Notes: generated from the letters alone by a model not told the origin. A stretch of 64,000 bases of DNA from Ophiodon elongatus (GCA_016806645.1 JACSYO010002007.1:1211501-1275500), one strand, 5' to 3'; counted from the stretch's first letter, positions 22,141-34,450 are shown. Made by a program: numbers and translations.

Positions 22141-24958
22141 GCATACTTTGTTTGGGGAAGTAACCTCTTTAAATGCACTGTAACAAGAACACTGTGATGC
22201 ATGTGGCACATATTCACCTCAATGGTACATTGATTCATTTTAATTCATTCGTACACCTCTGAACTTTAGTAGCGCTGATGTGTTTCAGAAAGATTTCTGC
22301 TCTCTGAGAAATTGTAATATTTTGAGAGAAAACAGTAATATTATGAGAATAAATTGGTAATTTAATGGGAATAAAGTCTGAATATTCACAGGCAAATGTA
22401 TGATAATGATTACCTTTGCTAAAGATTATTTCAGGTTTTGGTACGTGTCTTCCTGTCTTATTTATCATTTCTATCAATACATGTCATAATTACATCCTGC
22501 AAGGCTGTATTGCATCGCTGCATGTGGACACATGAAATATGTTATTATCAGGTATAAAGAGTCGGCATCTCAAAGGAAAGGCCTCCTGGACAAGCCTCAA
22601 TGCTGCGTTGTTTCTCCTGGTTCCCAAATGCAGAACCGAGTGTATCAACCAATTGTTAAGTGGCTTGCCAGAGAGAAAACCCCACACACTTCCTGTTTTC
22701 CTGCTGGGCTTCGCTCACAGGGGATTCTCCACAAATGAATAATACATCTTCTCCATTTAATTTGGAAAGCAGCCTTAATTAAGCACTTTTGCACAGCGTT
22801 TCCCCCGTCGTAGGCTCCCACGTGCCATCAGCACTGTGCGGTTGAATTTGAAGCCGTTAATGGACTGTGGTAAACCGGTGTGAGGGCAAAAAGCAAGAGA
22901 CGTTCATACTATTCATATTTTAAAGGGCCTGCAAATTGACTGGTTTATTTACGCAAAGTAACTGAGAGTGGCAGCAGCCCCGAAGATGAAAATAAAAAGC
23001 GATCTTGTGACTTCAAAGACTGCCAGCTAGACTTCCAAGAAATGGCGGAGAAAATGTGACTGAATAGCAGTCGTGGCGCTTACAGGCACAACTCGGTTGG
23101 CACTCGGAGAGTACTGTTGATTTCCAGCCAAACACACGAGACATCAAACCTTAAAAAGGTGTTTTTAAAAAGTACTGCGGGTAGCTTTTTTTTTTTTTTT
23201 AAAGCTCCATTAATCATGTTTTGAATATTAACGCTGAGTCAAATGTCTGTGTGTCACATGAAAGGCGTCGCTCGTAAGGATGAACTCTTCACAAACTCGG
23301 CAGCTCTTTGGAGATTTTTAGCCAGTTTTAGCTCTTTGCTTTGGTTTAACAGCCCGTTCACTGGATACTTTATTAAATCGACTGTACTCCACCTGCCTGA
23401 ATCCAAATGGTAGAAAGACACAGTTATCGACTGATTCACCACCCAGATCTCAGTTCAGGGATTCAACCAGACAATGACAGCAGATTCTACCAGTTAGAGA
23501 AACAATCCACCAATCAGAGCTTTGAAGGCCGGATTAAGAATGGTGATTTCTTCATGGCTAGCTCGCTAGCTAGCGAGCTAGCTACATATCGAGGAGCTAA
23601 TGGTCACAAATGGTACCAGATATGGAGAAGTTCAACACAACAGTGCAGGTTATTTTAATTCAAACAACAGAATTCTTTGATCTTTATAAAAAACTTTAAC
23701 TGTTCCAGCAAACTCGACCCCTGCCTCCATGTTGACTGTAAAAAAAAAACACTACTGATTAGAGCAATAAACAAACAGACCCCCTCCGGAGTACATTAAG
23801 ACCAACCCAATGGCAGGCTAAATGAATAAAGTGAAAGAAAACAGAAGTTCAAACAAACAATCTAAACATACAGCAATAAGAGCCAGATATTTCTCTCAGG
23901 AGTGGGTGGAGACTAAAGAAAAGCTAAAAACAGGGACCAACTCCCATCGGATGGACACAAACACGACTCTTAACGAATGCTGATGTTGCTCCGTGTCTGC
24001 TGAATGTGTCAATGCGCAATCTTTTGCTAACGTGTGAGCCATAAAAAGCTTCAAAAGGCACGTGTGGGGTTTGTGTCTGTCAGTTTTTCTGCCCCTTAGT
24101 GGCCAAAAACAAAACTGTAAACGCTGCCTTCGAAACACATATTACTAATAGCTTGAAGCCGCCATCCAGCTGAAACTGGGCTCGTCCTCCTGCACCGTTC
24201 TGACTGACGCTGTGAGGAGCTGGGAGGAGATGTAAGGGAGTGTTTGTGTGATAAAGGGGTACGACCCATTAAACCCTCCGGGCCTGAGTAAAATACAGTC
24301 TCACTGTTACATTACCATAAAAGAGTCAGCCATTCCTCGGATGTAAATTTATTGAGGAGGTCGTAACATTTTACAGCTGCTGCTCTGTACTGGATATGAT
24401 CACATTTGCTCGGAGCTGTTAAGATTATGATCCCCGATGATGTGTCACACCGCAAACAAGCCATAACCTCCGTACAGTTACTTTAATTACTACTAAAAAT
24501 CGCAATTAATGACCAATTGCATGCAATAAAGAAGCAGAAGGTTTCCTGCTGGATAAAGATATGAGTATGTTTTACTAATAAGCTCGCAGTTAAAGATGGA
24601 AAGGTGTTAAAAGTTGGAGTAGTTTGGAGAGTTTGGAAAGTATCCGTCTGTCTATCTTCGATTTTTAAATAATGGTGAAGAATAATCAGACTGCCTTCCC
24701 TTGCAGAGGCAGATGGCATCCTGTTTGCCACATAATCCCCTCTGAGCACGAGGAGCATGTGGCCTTTTTTTCAGTCTGGGTTATTTTATCACTTAGCTTA
24801 TTTACCGATCAACAAATCAATTTGGAGGGGGAGGGAGGGAGGGGGGGGGACAAAAAGAAAAAAGAAAAGAAAATATAAAATAAAAAAGTTTCCATTTCTT
24901 TTCTTGTGAAGTTGTTGTTTCGTCGACTTGTTTCCCCGGCAGACAGCGTTGCCTCTTC
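22141..24958. other. Intergenic; 26-bp perfect palindrome; nothing coding
   Basis: Holds a perfect GCTAGC-type palindrome at 23557-23582 and a CTCF-like motif at 24089-24102 with one mismatch. The part 22740-22890 resembles the low-repeat style of conserved elements. Confidence 0.4.
24089..24102 (-). promoter_or_regulatory. CTCF-like motif (one mismatch)
   Basis: Minus-strand CCACTAAGGGGCAG. Confidence 0.35.
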
Positions 24959-24959
24959 A

Positions 24960-25925
24960 CTCATAATGAGCAACAACGACGAAAAACCTACAGAGGAATC
25001 CTGGGAGCTTAATTAAGAAATAATTGACTTGCATTTTCAATGAATTGAGTTGTTTGAAGTGGTGTGATAGTCTCACGCTGACACCTTAAGACAGCATGCG
25101 CCTCGAGATCTGTTGAAATGTGGACACTTTTGCTGGGGGGGAAAGAAGCATTAAATAAATGGCTTGAAATTGGAAATCTAACACGATTTGAGATGCTAAG
25201 AGAGAACATCTCTCTTCTGGTGCTTGATAGACTGCATGAGCCTGGAAGGGAAATGGCAATTCAATTCTCTCTCAGTGCAAATTGGCTGTGTGTCCGGGGG
25301 ATGTTTTGAGCGAATTTCAGGTATAATTTGCTAGAATTATGGCAAAAGAACCAAACATGAGGAAATGAGGATCCACGCCATTAATCCAAGTTTAGCGTGC
25401 CAACGCCTCCATACTGTACCTCAAACATCTCCCTCCTACGCAAGCATGCAGGGGAATCGACTGATGGCACAGATCTGTTGTGACACCTGATGTGAGTGAT
25501 GTTTAGCTGCCATCACTGAGCATTCCTCACCCCCCCCCCCCCCCTGTCCCCTCTCCTCCTCCAATAGAAAACTCCACTTAGCTTCCGCCTGCGAGGAGGA
25601 GTGTTTGAAATTCCAGCGTTTTACGCATGAAAGGGAATAGAAATGATAGCTAATGTATATGAATGGGAGCCGTGACGTTCAGGTATTTCACGCCGCGTGC
25701 CCTGACAGGGGCTGAAGTGAATAAGTCGTCAGCTGGCATTGAAATTCATATTGTATCCCCGGCTGGAGCCGGAGCCCATTTTCTCCACAGTGCGCTCGCC
25801 ATGAGCCGTACAATAGTGAGGGAGACATCTAATGAGGCAGGAGAGAGAAATATTAAGTGGAAAATCCTTAAACTCTTGGAGTTGGCATATTCAATGGCCG
25901 GTCTCGCAATTCAATGAGTGAAAAG
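24960..25925. promoter_or_regulatory. Candidate conserved non-coding region
   Basis: Low-repeat DNA with TTAATTAAG, AATTGACTT, ATTAAATAAATGG, TTCATATTG and similar cores separated by mixed sequence, with only C and G homopolymers intruding (25530-25544). No splice-framed coding potential. A composition-based guess. Confidence 0.25.
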
Positions 25926-27479
25926 TCTTTGTTGGAGCTTCGGGGGGCCGGCGGGGAGGGAGAGAACAAAACGCAGGAAGGAAGAAGAGATTGAGCGGGT
26001 GACTGAGATGGGCTGTGACAATGTCGGCTTTGGTCTGGTCGGCCTGCACAGACGGAGAGGGAATATGAGGGCAGCTGCAGAAGCTGGGAGGAGGAGGCTG
26101 GGAGGAAGGTCGCGGGTTCACATCTTGATCTGGGAAACCTCCCCGCTCTCCGATAGGTTTTAGGTACCAGGTGCTGCACGCGGGACCTTCCCTCCGTGAC
26201 TCTGAGTCAGCAGCTCTGGACACCAGCTTCTTAGACTTTGCCTCCAATCTGCTGGCACTGCTGCATCTGCAGTTTGACCTTTGGGTTCCCCTCGAACTCT
26301 CCATCTGGTCGGGGCTGCTAAAAAAAGAAAAAAACACTTTGCAAAATTGGTGAATAGTACAAGATTGTTTTTTTGCTATGAGAAATGTTATGTACTTCAC
26401 TTAATGGCCTTCAATTTATTCCCTCTGTAAGTGCTATTGACGCCCGAGAGTGTTTTCATTTCGACTACACATTAAAGCAGCTGATTTGGCCGATGAGTTT
26501 GTGTCGTGTGCTAATCAGGGAGTAATCACCTGCAGAGTTTGGCTGGAATCAAAACATGCATATTTTGTGGAGGCTTCAGAAGAACCTCCTCGTGAACCTA
26601 ATTCACTTAATCTTTTAACTTTGACCTCAGGGTGCCCCCCAACCCCCCTCCCCCTTTTTTTCTTCACAGAGAAGACAACTAAATAAGCTCATCTTGTAGC
26701 ATCCAGGCAGCCCCGCTCGTTCTTTTCATCCATCAAAGAGAGCAACTGTTTTGCAGACATTGCACATGTCCTTATTGTTAAATCCTGCCTACGAAACCCG
26801 GGCGTGAACGTGCACAGGCCTCACAATCACAGGGGATGAAAGAGAAAACGTACACACGCAAACATACACAAACATCTGCAGCGGAGGCCATCATTTTAAT
26901 CTCCACTTGACATTTTGCTCGTGCATTTCATCAAACAGCTGTTTGTAGGCAGAGATCAACTTCCAATGTCTGCGCATCGCTAATTAGTGGAAATACTCAC
27001 ACATGAAAACAATCTCGGCTCCGTTTGTTTGATGTCTCGCAGCTCACTTTTAAATTGTTTCCGAGCAGCCGTGGTGTGGCTGATTTTGTTGCCTGGTGGA
27101 TTTGTGCCCTGGTGTCACTGTTTGTCTGTTATCATCAGACTGCAGCTCTCATCGTGTCTGGCGACACACTGCCCCCTAGTGGGGACGCCGCTACCTGTCG
27201 GTGCCGATCCGCAGTCTGTTGTGAAGGTTTAATAAAGTGATGTTAATGAAGCTCGACAGCTGGATGTGTGCAAAGCTAAAGGAGACAACTTAAGGAAACC
27301 AAATGTTGGATTTCAAGGGCTAATATGTACTGAAGGTATTTATTTATGCAAACTATATGAACTACTTGGAGATGACAAAGAGTTAAAGAGCTAATTTGAA
27401 TAAAAAACAAACAAAAAAAGATCCCTTCCAGACATGTTGTAAGACAAATGAAAATAATCTGCTTTGAATAACAATTTTA

Positions 27480-27484
<5 letters not shown>
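25926..27484. other. Intergenic, nothing coding seen
   Basis: Moderate complexity. 26880-27000 resembles the candidate conserved elements just upstream. One CTCF-like site lies within it (27169-27182). Confidence 0.35.
27169..27182 (-). promoter_or_regulatory. CTCF-like motif
   Basis: Minus-strand CCACTAGGGGGCAG, a full match to CCASYAGRKGGCRS. Confidence 0.5.

Positions 27485-27511
<27 letters not shown>
27485..27511 (+). repeat. (ATT)n microsatellite
   Basis: Nine perfect units. Confidence 0.95.
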
Positions 27512-27773
27512 CTGGTAAAAATCTTATTTTTTAAGATTATTTTTAGTGGCTTTTTGCCTTTATTTGATAGTGATAGTCAGGAAAGGAGGAGCGAGAGAGA
27601 AACAGGCAGACAGGCAGACAGACAGAGTAGATGAATTTTGGGCTGCTTTTGTCAACAATTGGCAGTTTTTCTTTTTTTTGTAAAAAAAAAATAGTAAAAC
27701 CAGAATGACTGATTCCAAAGCTGCAAAACATTAATCTGCTGCGATAGTCATTAACTTTCCCCCAAAAGCACAG

Positions 27774-28726
27774 GGGGACTCCTGAGTCTACAGGTGGACT
27801 CCTGAGTCTACAGGTGGACTCCTGAGTGTACAGGTGGACTCCTGAGTCTACTGGTGGACTCCTGAGTCTACAGGTGGACTCCTGAGTGTACAGGTGGACT
27901 CCTGAGTCTACTGGTGGACTCCTGAGTCTACAGGTGGACTCCTGAGTGTACAGGTGGACTCCTGAGTGTACAGGTGGACTCCTGAGTCTACAGGTGGACT
28001 CCTGAGTCTACTGGTGGACTCCGAGTCTACAGGTGGACTCAGAGTCTACTGGTGGACTCCTGAGTCTACAGGTGGACTCATAGTCTACTGGTGGACTCCT
28101 GAGTCTACTGGTGGACTCAGAGTCTACTGGTGGACTCCTGAGTCTACAGGTGGACTCATAGGCTACTGGTGGACTCCTGAGTCTACTAGTGGACTCATAA
28201 GTCTACTGGCGGACTCCTGAGTCTACTAGTGGACTAATAAGTCTACTGGCAGACTCCTGAGTCTACTAGTGGACTTTTGAGTCTACTGGTGGACTCATGA
28301 GTCTACAGGTGGACTCATAGTCTACTGGTGGACTCATAAGTCTACTGGTGGACTCAGAGTCTACAGGTGGACTCCTGAGTCTACTGGTGGACTCATAGTC
28401 TACTGGTGGACTCCTGAGTCTACTGGTGGACTCATGAGTCTACTGGTGGACTCCTGAGTCTACTGGTGGACTCATAGTCTACTGGTGGACTCCTGAGTCT
28501 ACTGGTGGACTCCTGAGTCTACAGGTGGACTCATAGTCTACTGGTGGACTCCTGAGTCTACTGGTGGACTCCTGAGTCTACAGGTGGACTCCTGAGTCTA
28601 CTGGTGGACTCCTGAGTCTACAGGTGGACTCCTGAATCTACAGGTGGACTCCTGAGTCTACAGGTGGACTCATGAGTCTACAGGTGGACTCCTGAGTCTA
28701 CAGGTGGACTCAGAGTCTACAGCTGG
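27774..28726 (+). repeat. 20-bp minisatellite, about 48 copies
   Basis: Unit GGTGGACTCCTGAGTCTACA or its CT variant. Every full unit carries the palindrome GACTCCTGAGTC. The first ~250 bp are strict 20-mers with a 60-bp trimer order (27841-27900 equals 27901-27960). After 28020 many units are shortened by 1-2 bases (CTCAGAGTC, CTCATAGTC). No open frame spans it. Confidence 0.96.
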
Positions 28727-31098
28727 ATGCTGGGGTGGAGGTGAGGATGCACTAGATGTATCTGGATATATCTCGCAAGTGGACCCGATCTGACTAAATG
28801 AAGGAGATGGATAGCGAAGTAGATATCACACTTAAATATCAAACTCCATTTGTGGGACCTGCCTTCAAAAGATGTTACCTCTGAAGTCGGGATACCTGCG
28901 GGAGAAGTGCTGCTGGCAGAAAGCCGATTACCAGTTGGCGTTTTTAGGAGGAAGAAAATAGTGGAGCAACAACTACTTTGACAATTTGACATAATGCACT
29001 ATTTCACATTTCCAGGACAAATGATGGGCTGAAACCAGAACCAATCTTCAAGTGATGATTGACATTATTTTAGACTGCAACAAATATATTAAAAAAAAAG
29101 AAATACTGGAAAGTTGGATCGTGTGCATTGCACCTCTATGTCTGTATTTTTAAAAAAATGGGCAAAACATTTTTTTAGGGGAATTAATTCATCAAGCTCC
29201 AATGTTCTGGCTCTATTTACCATGTTTTGCTTTGCTGCTGTGCACTTTCATTTTCACAGCTGTATCTTTATCTTATTCATGTCTGTATTGAAACTTATTT
29301 GATGTTTTGTTACTTATGAGTCCAGTTATTATTTCTGTTGCAACTCTTTGGCAAAAAAGACATAAAACAAAAAATTATAATATTATTACACACACACACA
29401 CACACAAAAGTAATAAAGCTATGTTTATTTATTAGAAGGTTGCATCTGATGTTAAAAGGTGCTTCATTTAAAATTCATACCATATTAGTTGCCTCCACAC
29501 GGCTCTCAACATGGCAGCGGCTGAGCGGCTAGCAGCTAACGGTGCGCTGACAGAGCTAACGGTGCTAACCTATGGCGTGCTAGCGGAGGGTGCTATCAGC
29601 TGGAACCGAGCACTAACGCCACTAGCCGGCCGCTCCGGCTACGTCAACGGAAAGAAAACTGGAGAAGCTCAGACGACAACACACACAGAGGGAGAGCGAC
29701 TCCACTACATCTCGACATAACCGTTGTTTGATGCTAAATAAATGCTCTGAACGTCGACGAGAGAACCGTTAAAAAGATTCACTTGAAATCCGGCCCGATG
29801 TCTTTCATTAAAACGGACCGGCTCTCCGTCGCCCTCTGCTGGTTTGAATCAGAACTTGTGTTGTTCAGTTCGCAGGTGTTTTTTGTTTTTTTTAATCCAG
29901 TTGACGCTGAGCTTGTGTTTTTCTTTTATTCCCCGCGAGACGCACACAACCTCTAAATCCTTCTCTTGTGTGTTCTATCATTTTTAATGTGTGATCCCCA
30001 GGGCCTCGTCTTTTTTGGAAAACGCACCGTGTGTCCTTGATTGCAGAGTACACACGTTTCAAAGAATACGCCTTGGGTGGTGCTAAAAATGAGTTTTATT
30101 TTTTTTGATACAGAAAAAAAAAGGAGAAGATCAAAGCAATTGATGTTGGCATCTAGACAGATATTTTTTTCTCATTGCTCTGGTTTTGGATTTTGGCTGC
30201 CAGCAGAAAAAAAACAAACTGGTTGGTTTATATATGACCTGGAGGAGGAGCAGGAGAGTCTTTCTTCATGGGGGGGCCACAGTCGGAGGTACAACATATG
30301 ATCACAAAGTACAGGATTACATGTGTTGTTTTCTTGTGTCTGGATGTTTCTGTTGTAGTTCCTCGTATCCAGTTATATTCTGTATTTTGCACGGCAACAT
30401 CTCTACATATCATTCCTTCTGTTTGTTTATAATATTTCATGTCACTTTCTGCCTTTTTTCGTTGTCCTCATATGTCTCAACAAGGATGACATTTCTGGAT
30501 CAAAGTGACATTAAAAAGGTCTGACTTTGATCTTCCTTTGCCGTTTTTTTTTTTACTAAGCATTGAATCATACTTCGCACTGCACAAAAACGCCGCTTTC
30601 CTCCCACACCTCGGGAACAAAAGGTGCATTTAGAAGTCACGGTGAGGCAATAAAGCACTTTCAGATTCATTTATAATCCCAGAATTCTCCACAAAAAAAA
30701 AAAAAAAAAAAACAGGTGAAGTCTGGTTCCTCAAGGTCACACTATGACATTTAAAGTATGGTGAATCGGATAAATCGCCGCCTTTGATGTTGACGAGGAG
30801 GTTTTAACTAGCCTCTTCAGCCGCACTCTTTAATCTGCCACATTTTCTTTTCCACTCTTCAATTTGACAAACAGGATTTGAACTGAGGCCTCCCACACAG
30901 CGAACAGTCACCGCTGAGCTGCGAGTGGCTGAGGGAGATATTTACCGCTCGGTGTGTTTACCACCTCACGCAATCGGGAACCGGCAGCCGTTCCTCTTCT
31001 GCCCGCCGCAGAAAGAAAAAAATGGCACCGACGGTAACCGGCGGTCGGCCAGTTTGACCGGTGGAGACGGCGGTGAGGGGAGCTCACGCAGCTCGGCT
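28727..31098. other. Region downstream of ap5s1
   Basis: No gene recognised. Contains (AC)n at 29388-29406, a CpG-bearing patch at 29500-29720, a CTCF-like site at 29829-29842 and a poly-A run at 30692-30711. The end of the ap5s1 3' UTR is probably here but I could not fix its poly(A) signal. Confidence 0.45.
29829..29842 (-). promoter_or_regulatory. CTCF-like motif (last base off)
   Basis: Minus-strand CCAGCAGAGGGCGA. Confidence 0.45.
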
Positions 31099-31227
31099 TC
31101 ACTTGGCCAAGTAAGCTGCCACTTCCTTCTCCAGACTCTGGGCGAAGCGGTGGTTGAGGAAGAGGAGCTGCCCGTGAGGAAGCAGGCGGCTGAGCAGGGC
31201 GTCGACGCGGTTGCTCCTCAGCAGGAC
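31099..31227 (-). CDS. ap5s1: ap5s1 coding exon 3
   Basis: 42 codons plus TGA, VLLRSNRVDA through AAYLAK. LPHGQLLFLN is the conserved C-terminal strand-helix of the family. Acceptor CTCCAG. Confidence 0.92.
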   Translation of the reverse strand, partial: VLLRSNRVDALLSRLLPHGQLLFLNHRFAQSLEKEVAAYLAK

Positions 31228-33258
31228 CTGGAGGGGGAAAGCGTTGTTAGTGCGGGACTTAGGGATTAGTTAGGGATAGTTTAGTTTAGTTTAGTTACAG
31301 ATGGTAATAAAAAAAAAATGTTTTAAAAACCTGCGGTGCTGCAATCTGGATTCATTACTGTTTCCTGTGTGTGTTTTTGTTAACTGATGTTTCCTGAATG
31401 TGTAATGAGCGTAAAGTAAAGAGAAAAATCTCCCTCTTCCTTCCCCCTTGGTAACCGTTGCTATGCGTTGTTGATGGTTTGGCAGGTCTAAGTACAGTGG
31501 TCTCATCTCAGCGTCATTACACGATGTTGGGGGAATTAAAAAAAAAAAAGACTAAAATATTTACTCCCTGGTGCCGTGTGGAGCTGCGGCTGCATGAAGC
31601 CGAACCCGTTCCCCGTGTGTGTGTGTGTGCTCGGCGCTCACCTCGCTGCCCTGCCCCAGCATGTGCAGAGTGTCCAGGCAGTGGCGGGTCAGGTTGCGCA
31701 GCGTTCCCTCGGCCAGCAGGAGGTTCTCGTGAGGCTCGCAGACCAGCGTGAAGCCCAGACTCTGGACGCCCAGCCACAGGGCGCTCATCTCCTCGGAGAA
31801 GGGGTCTCCGGCTCTCAGGCGCACCACTCCGCCGTCGGCCTCCTGCAGGGCGAGCGCCTCCTCGCCGGGCACCGTCTCCACCAGCAGCCGCCCCGAGGCC
31901 TCCCGGCACAGAGAGACGGCGCTCCGCACCTGCCTGAGCATCGGAGGGTGAGAAATATAGAAACAGGCAGTGAACCAGAATTCTGAGTCGTCTTAATTCT
32001 GAGTCGTCTTAATCATAATTCAAATTAGAATCCATCCTTTTTTTTTTTTTTTGGTGGCATTTTTTTTTGTGTGTTTAGTTCAAAATAAAGACAATTCCCA
32101 TCTAAAATTATTAGAACCTAATGTGACAATGTGAAAATATGATGTTTTTACATATTTTACAATCATATGAAATCAAGGAAAACAAGAAAATACTATATTT
32201 GAGAACTTGTCCGTCACACAGCCACGTTGGATAACGCTTCCCTGCCCAGTTGCCTACTTTTTATCTCACACAGAGCAGTATTTCATCATTAATAGTGTAT
32301 ATTAACAACAAAGGTCTTCTACAGAATGCCTGTTTTTCTCTTTCATGCCGGAAAATGAATTCTGAAAAATAGACAAATAAAGTATGACATTGTTGTCATT
32401 ACTTGACACGAAGCGGCAGAACAGAATAGTCGTTCTCTCCCACTGCACACGGAGTGAGATTTCTCTTTTGACAGCAATAATCAGTAGTTACAGGATGTCA
32501 TGTGGGAGAAGAGAAAACCACACACACACACACACACACACACAACACACACAACACACACAGACACACACTGTGAAATAAATCCTCTTTTGCTGAAAAC
32601 AAATTAGGCGAATGCGAAAAAAGATTGACAGCCTCCACTGGCTTTCTTTGATGCCTTTGACTTCGTGTGCAATCAGGGAATCAGCAGGATGCAGACAAGA
32701 GGTGGATGCAATAAAGTGGGAAACAGGAAAGAGGGCGCTGTTCTTCTTGGAGTCAAGGCATCTCAAATAAATATATAAATAAATAAAAGTGACAGCAACA
32801 TCACGAAGAATCACATGGGGAAAGAGCAGCATTCTCTTGACACAGGGATTCATGGGAAATCTTAATTTAGAGAAACATCAGCAGAGACTGGAAGTGCTTG
32901 GAGGATCAGATCTCATGAGGAAACTTTACAATAATAATAATAATAATAATAAGCCACAGCTGGATCATGTGAATTGCATGCATTTGGGTTAGTTTAAATA
33001 AGTTTAATAAGTTTTTGTAACCCCTTGACTTACCTACCTGCATCACGAGGGGTGTGGAGACGTGTGATCTCACCTTGCCACCACAGTGATCTTCTCCTTC
33101 TGCAGGAGCCGCCTCTCCTCCGGGCTGAGACTCCTTCGGTCCGGGTCGGACAGGACGCCCTCATCCGGACCGAAGACCCGGGAGTAAAGCACCCGGCTGT
33201 CCCCGGAGCCGAGGGCACTGACCGGACACACGGTGTGGATCAGGAAGCACCGAACCAT
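31099..33258 (-). CDS. ap5s1: AP-5 complex subunit sigma-1 (3 coding exons)
   Basis: Small sigma subunit of the AP-5 adaptor complex, which works with the SPG11-SPG15 proteins at late endosomes in retrieval trafficking. Exons 33258-33074, 31933-31642 and 31227-31099 join in phase (606 nt, 201 aa, against about 200 aa in human). The start MVRCFLIHTV is chosen because the family begins MVHxFLIHT; the open frame continues 30 codons upstream but without homology that I recognise. Matching blocks: RVLYSRVFG, EERRLLQKEKI with VARQV across the first junction, LRAGDPF, WLGVQSLGF, HENLLLAEGTLR and LPHGQLLFLN. All introns are GT-AG. It lies downstream of cdc25b on the same strand; I recall the same pairing in human 20p13. 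Confidence 0.93.
31642..31933 (-). CDS. ap5s1: ap5s1 coding exon 2
   Basis: 292 nt, completing VARQV and ending GQGSE, then donor GTGAGC. Holds the core LRAGDPF, ALWLGVQSLGF and HENLLLAEGTLRNL. The acceptor is GCTCAG. Confidence 0.93.
31934..33073 (-). other. ap5s1 intron 1
   Basis: 1.1-kb intron without recognisable genes. It contains a T-rich run (32039-32068), an (AC)n microsatellite (32519-32571) with imperfect AACAC steps, and (AAT)n at 32930-32951. Confidence 0.75.
33074..33258 (-). CDS. ap5s1: ap5s1 coding exon 1
   Basis: 185 nt from MVRCFLIHTV to KITVVA plus two bases of an Arg codon. Donor AG|GTGAG. Contains RVLYSRVFG and the EERRLLQKEK helix typical of the family. Confidence 0.92.
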
Positions 33259-33420
33259 GCTGTCATGTGCGGCCGAAAAGCACCGAAGAAAAAGAGACAA
33301 TACCGTCTCGCGGACAGTGTTTACTAAGCGTTGCGACTGATTCCTCACTTCCGCGTTGGTCAGCTGACCGCTCTTGGTAACCGTTGCTATGCGTTGTTTG
33401 ATCCACCAGATGGCGGTCGA
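33259..33420 (-). promoter_or_regulatory. ap5s1 upstream region
   Basis: Short region between the ap5s1 ATG and the pentanucleotide array. No TATA box. It carries a 26-bp block (33373-33398) that recurs exactly in ap5s1 intron 2, and a CTCF-like motif at 33403-33416. The satellite begins at 33420, so any proximal promoter must be compressed into about 160 bp or lie beyond the array. Confidence 0.45.
33403..33416 (+). promoter_or_regulatory. CTCF-like motif next to ap5s1 promoter
   Basis: Plus-strand CCACCAGATGGCGG, a full match to the degenerate consensus, 4 bp before the pentanucleotide array and 145 bp upstream of the ap5s1 ATG. Confidence 0.5.
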
Positions 33421-34294
33421 ATTATATTATGTTATGTTATATTATGTTACGTTATATGATATTATAGTATGCTATATTATATTACGTTATGTTATGTTAT
33501 GTTATATTATGTCATGTCATGTCATGTCATGTCATGTCATGTCATGTCATGTCATGCCATGCCATGTCATGTCATGTCATGTCATGTCATGTCATGTCAT
33601 GTTATGTTATGTTATGTTATATTATATTATGTTGTATTATATTATGTTATGTTATATTATATTATATTATCTTGTATTATATTATATTTTGTTATGTTAT
33701 ATTATGTTATGTTATGTAAATATATTATGGTATGTTATATTATATTATGCTATGCTATACTATGTTATGTTATGTTATGTTACGTTATAAAAAAAAAGTT
33801 ATGTTATGTTATGTTATATTATGTTATGTTAAATGTCATGTCATGTCATGTCATGTCATGTCATGTTATGTTATGTTATGTTATATTATATTATGTTGTA
33901 TTATATTATGTTATGTTATATTATATTATATTATCTTGTATTATATTATATTTTGTTATGTTATATTATGTTATGTTATGTTAGAATATATTATGGTATG
34001 TTATATTATATTATGCTATGCTATACTATGTTATGTTATGTTATGTTACGTTATATGATATTATAGTATGCTATATTATATTACGTTATGTTATGTTATG
34101 TTATATTATGTTATGTTATATTATGTCATGTCATGTCATGTCATGTCATGTCATGCCATGCCATGTCATGTCATGTCATGTCATGTTATGTTATGTTATG
34201 TTATATTATATTATGTTGTATTATATTATGTTATGTTATATTATATTATATTATCTTGTATTATATTATATTTTGTTATGTTATATTATGTTAT
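33420..34294. repeat. TTATG/TCATG pentanucleotide satellite, left block
   Basis: Almost pure degenerate 5-bp repeat dominated by TTATG and TTATA, with runs of TCATG at about 33511-33600, 33836-33865 and 34124-34186. Longer order is visible: a TATGGTATG-to-CTATGCTATACTATG segment recurs at 33727 and 33992, and the GTTACGTTATATGAT segment recurs 599 bp apart (33446 and 34045). Open frames here (MLCYVMLCY-like) are repeat artefacts. Confidence 0.95.
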
Positions 34295-34450
34295 CTCCTC
34301 CATGAATCGCTACCTTAACGTGGTGGAGGAGTTTGAGTGGCTCAGTGATCCTGGGAGCTATGTTGTCCAGGGCATCAGCCCCTGGTAGGGTCTCCCAAGA
34401 CAAACAGGTCGCAGGGGAGAGTCCAGACTAAGAGCGGTTCAAAAACCCCG

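Noticed and set aside
27774..28726. CRISPR-like regular array
   Set aside because: Units abut directly with no unique spacers, and the host is a vertebrate; it is a minisatellite.
33259..33348. Upstream in-frame Met (MRNQSQR...) as the ap5s1 start
   Set aside because: The 30 extra codons have no counterpart in the family, whose proteins begin MVHxFLIHT; the start at 33258 is preferred.
33373..33398. RFX X-box in the ap5s1 promoter
   Set aside because: GGTAAC and GTTGC half-sites are present but in the everted order, so the palindromic X-box is not formed.
33374..34388. Long Met-Leu-Cys-Tyr open frames
   Set aside because: Products of the TTATG/TCATG satellite, which has no stop codon in several frames.
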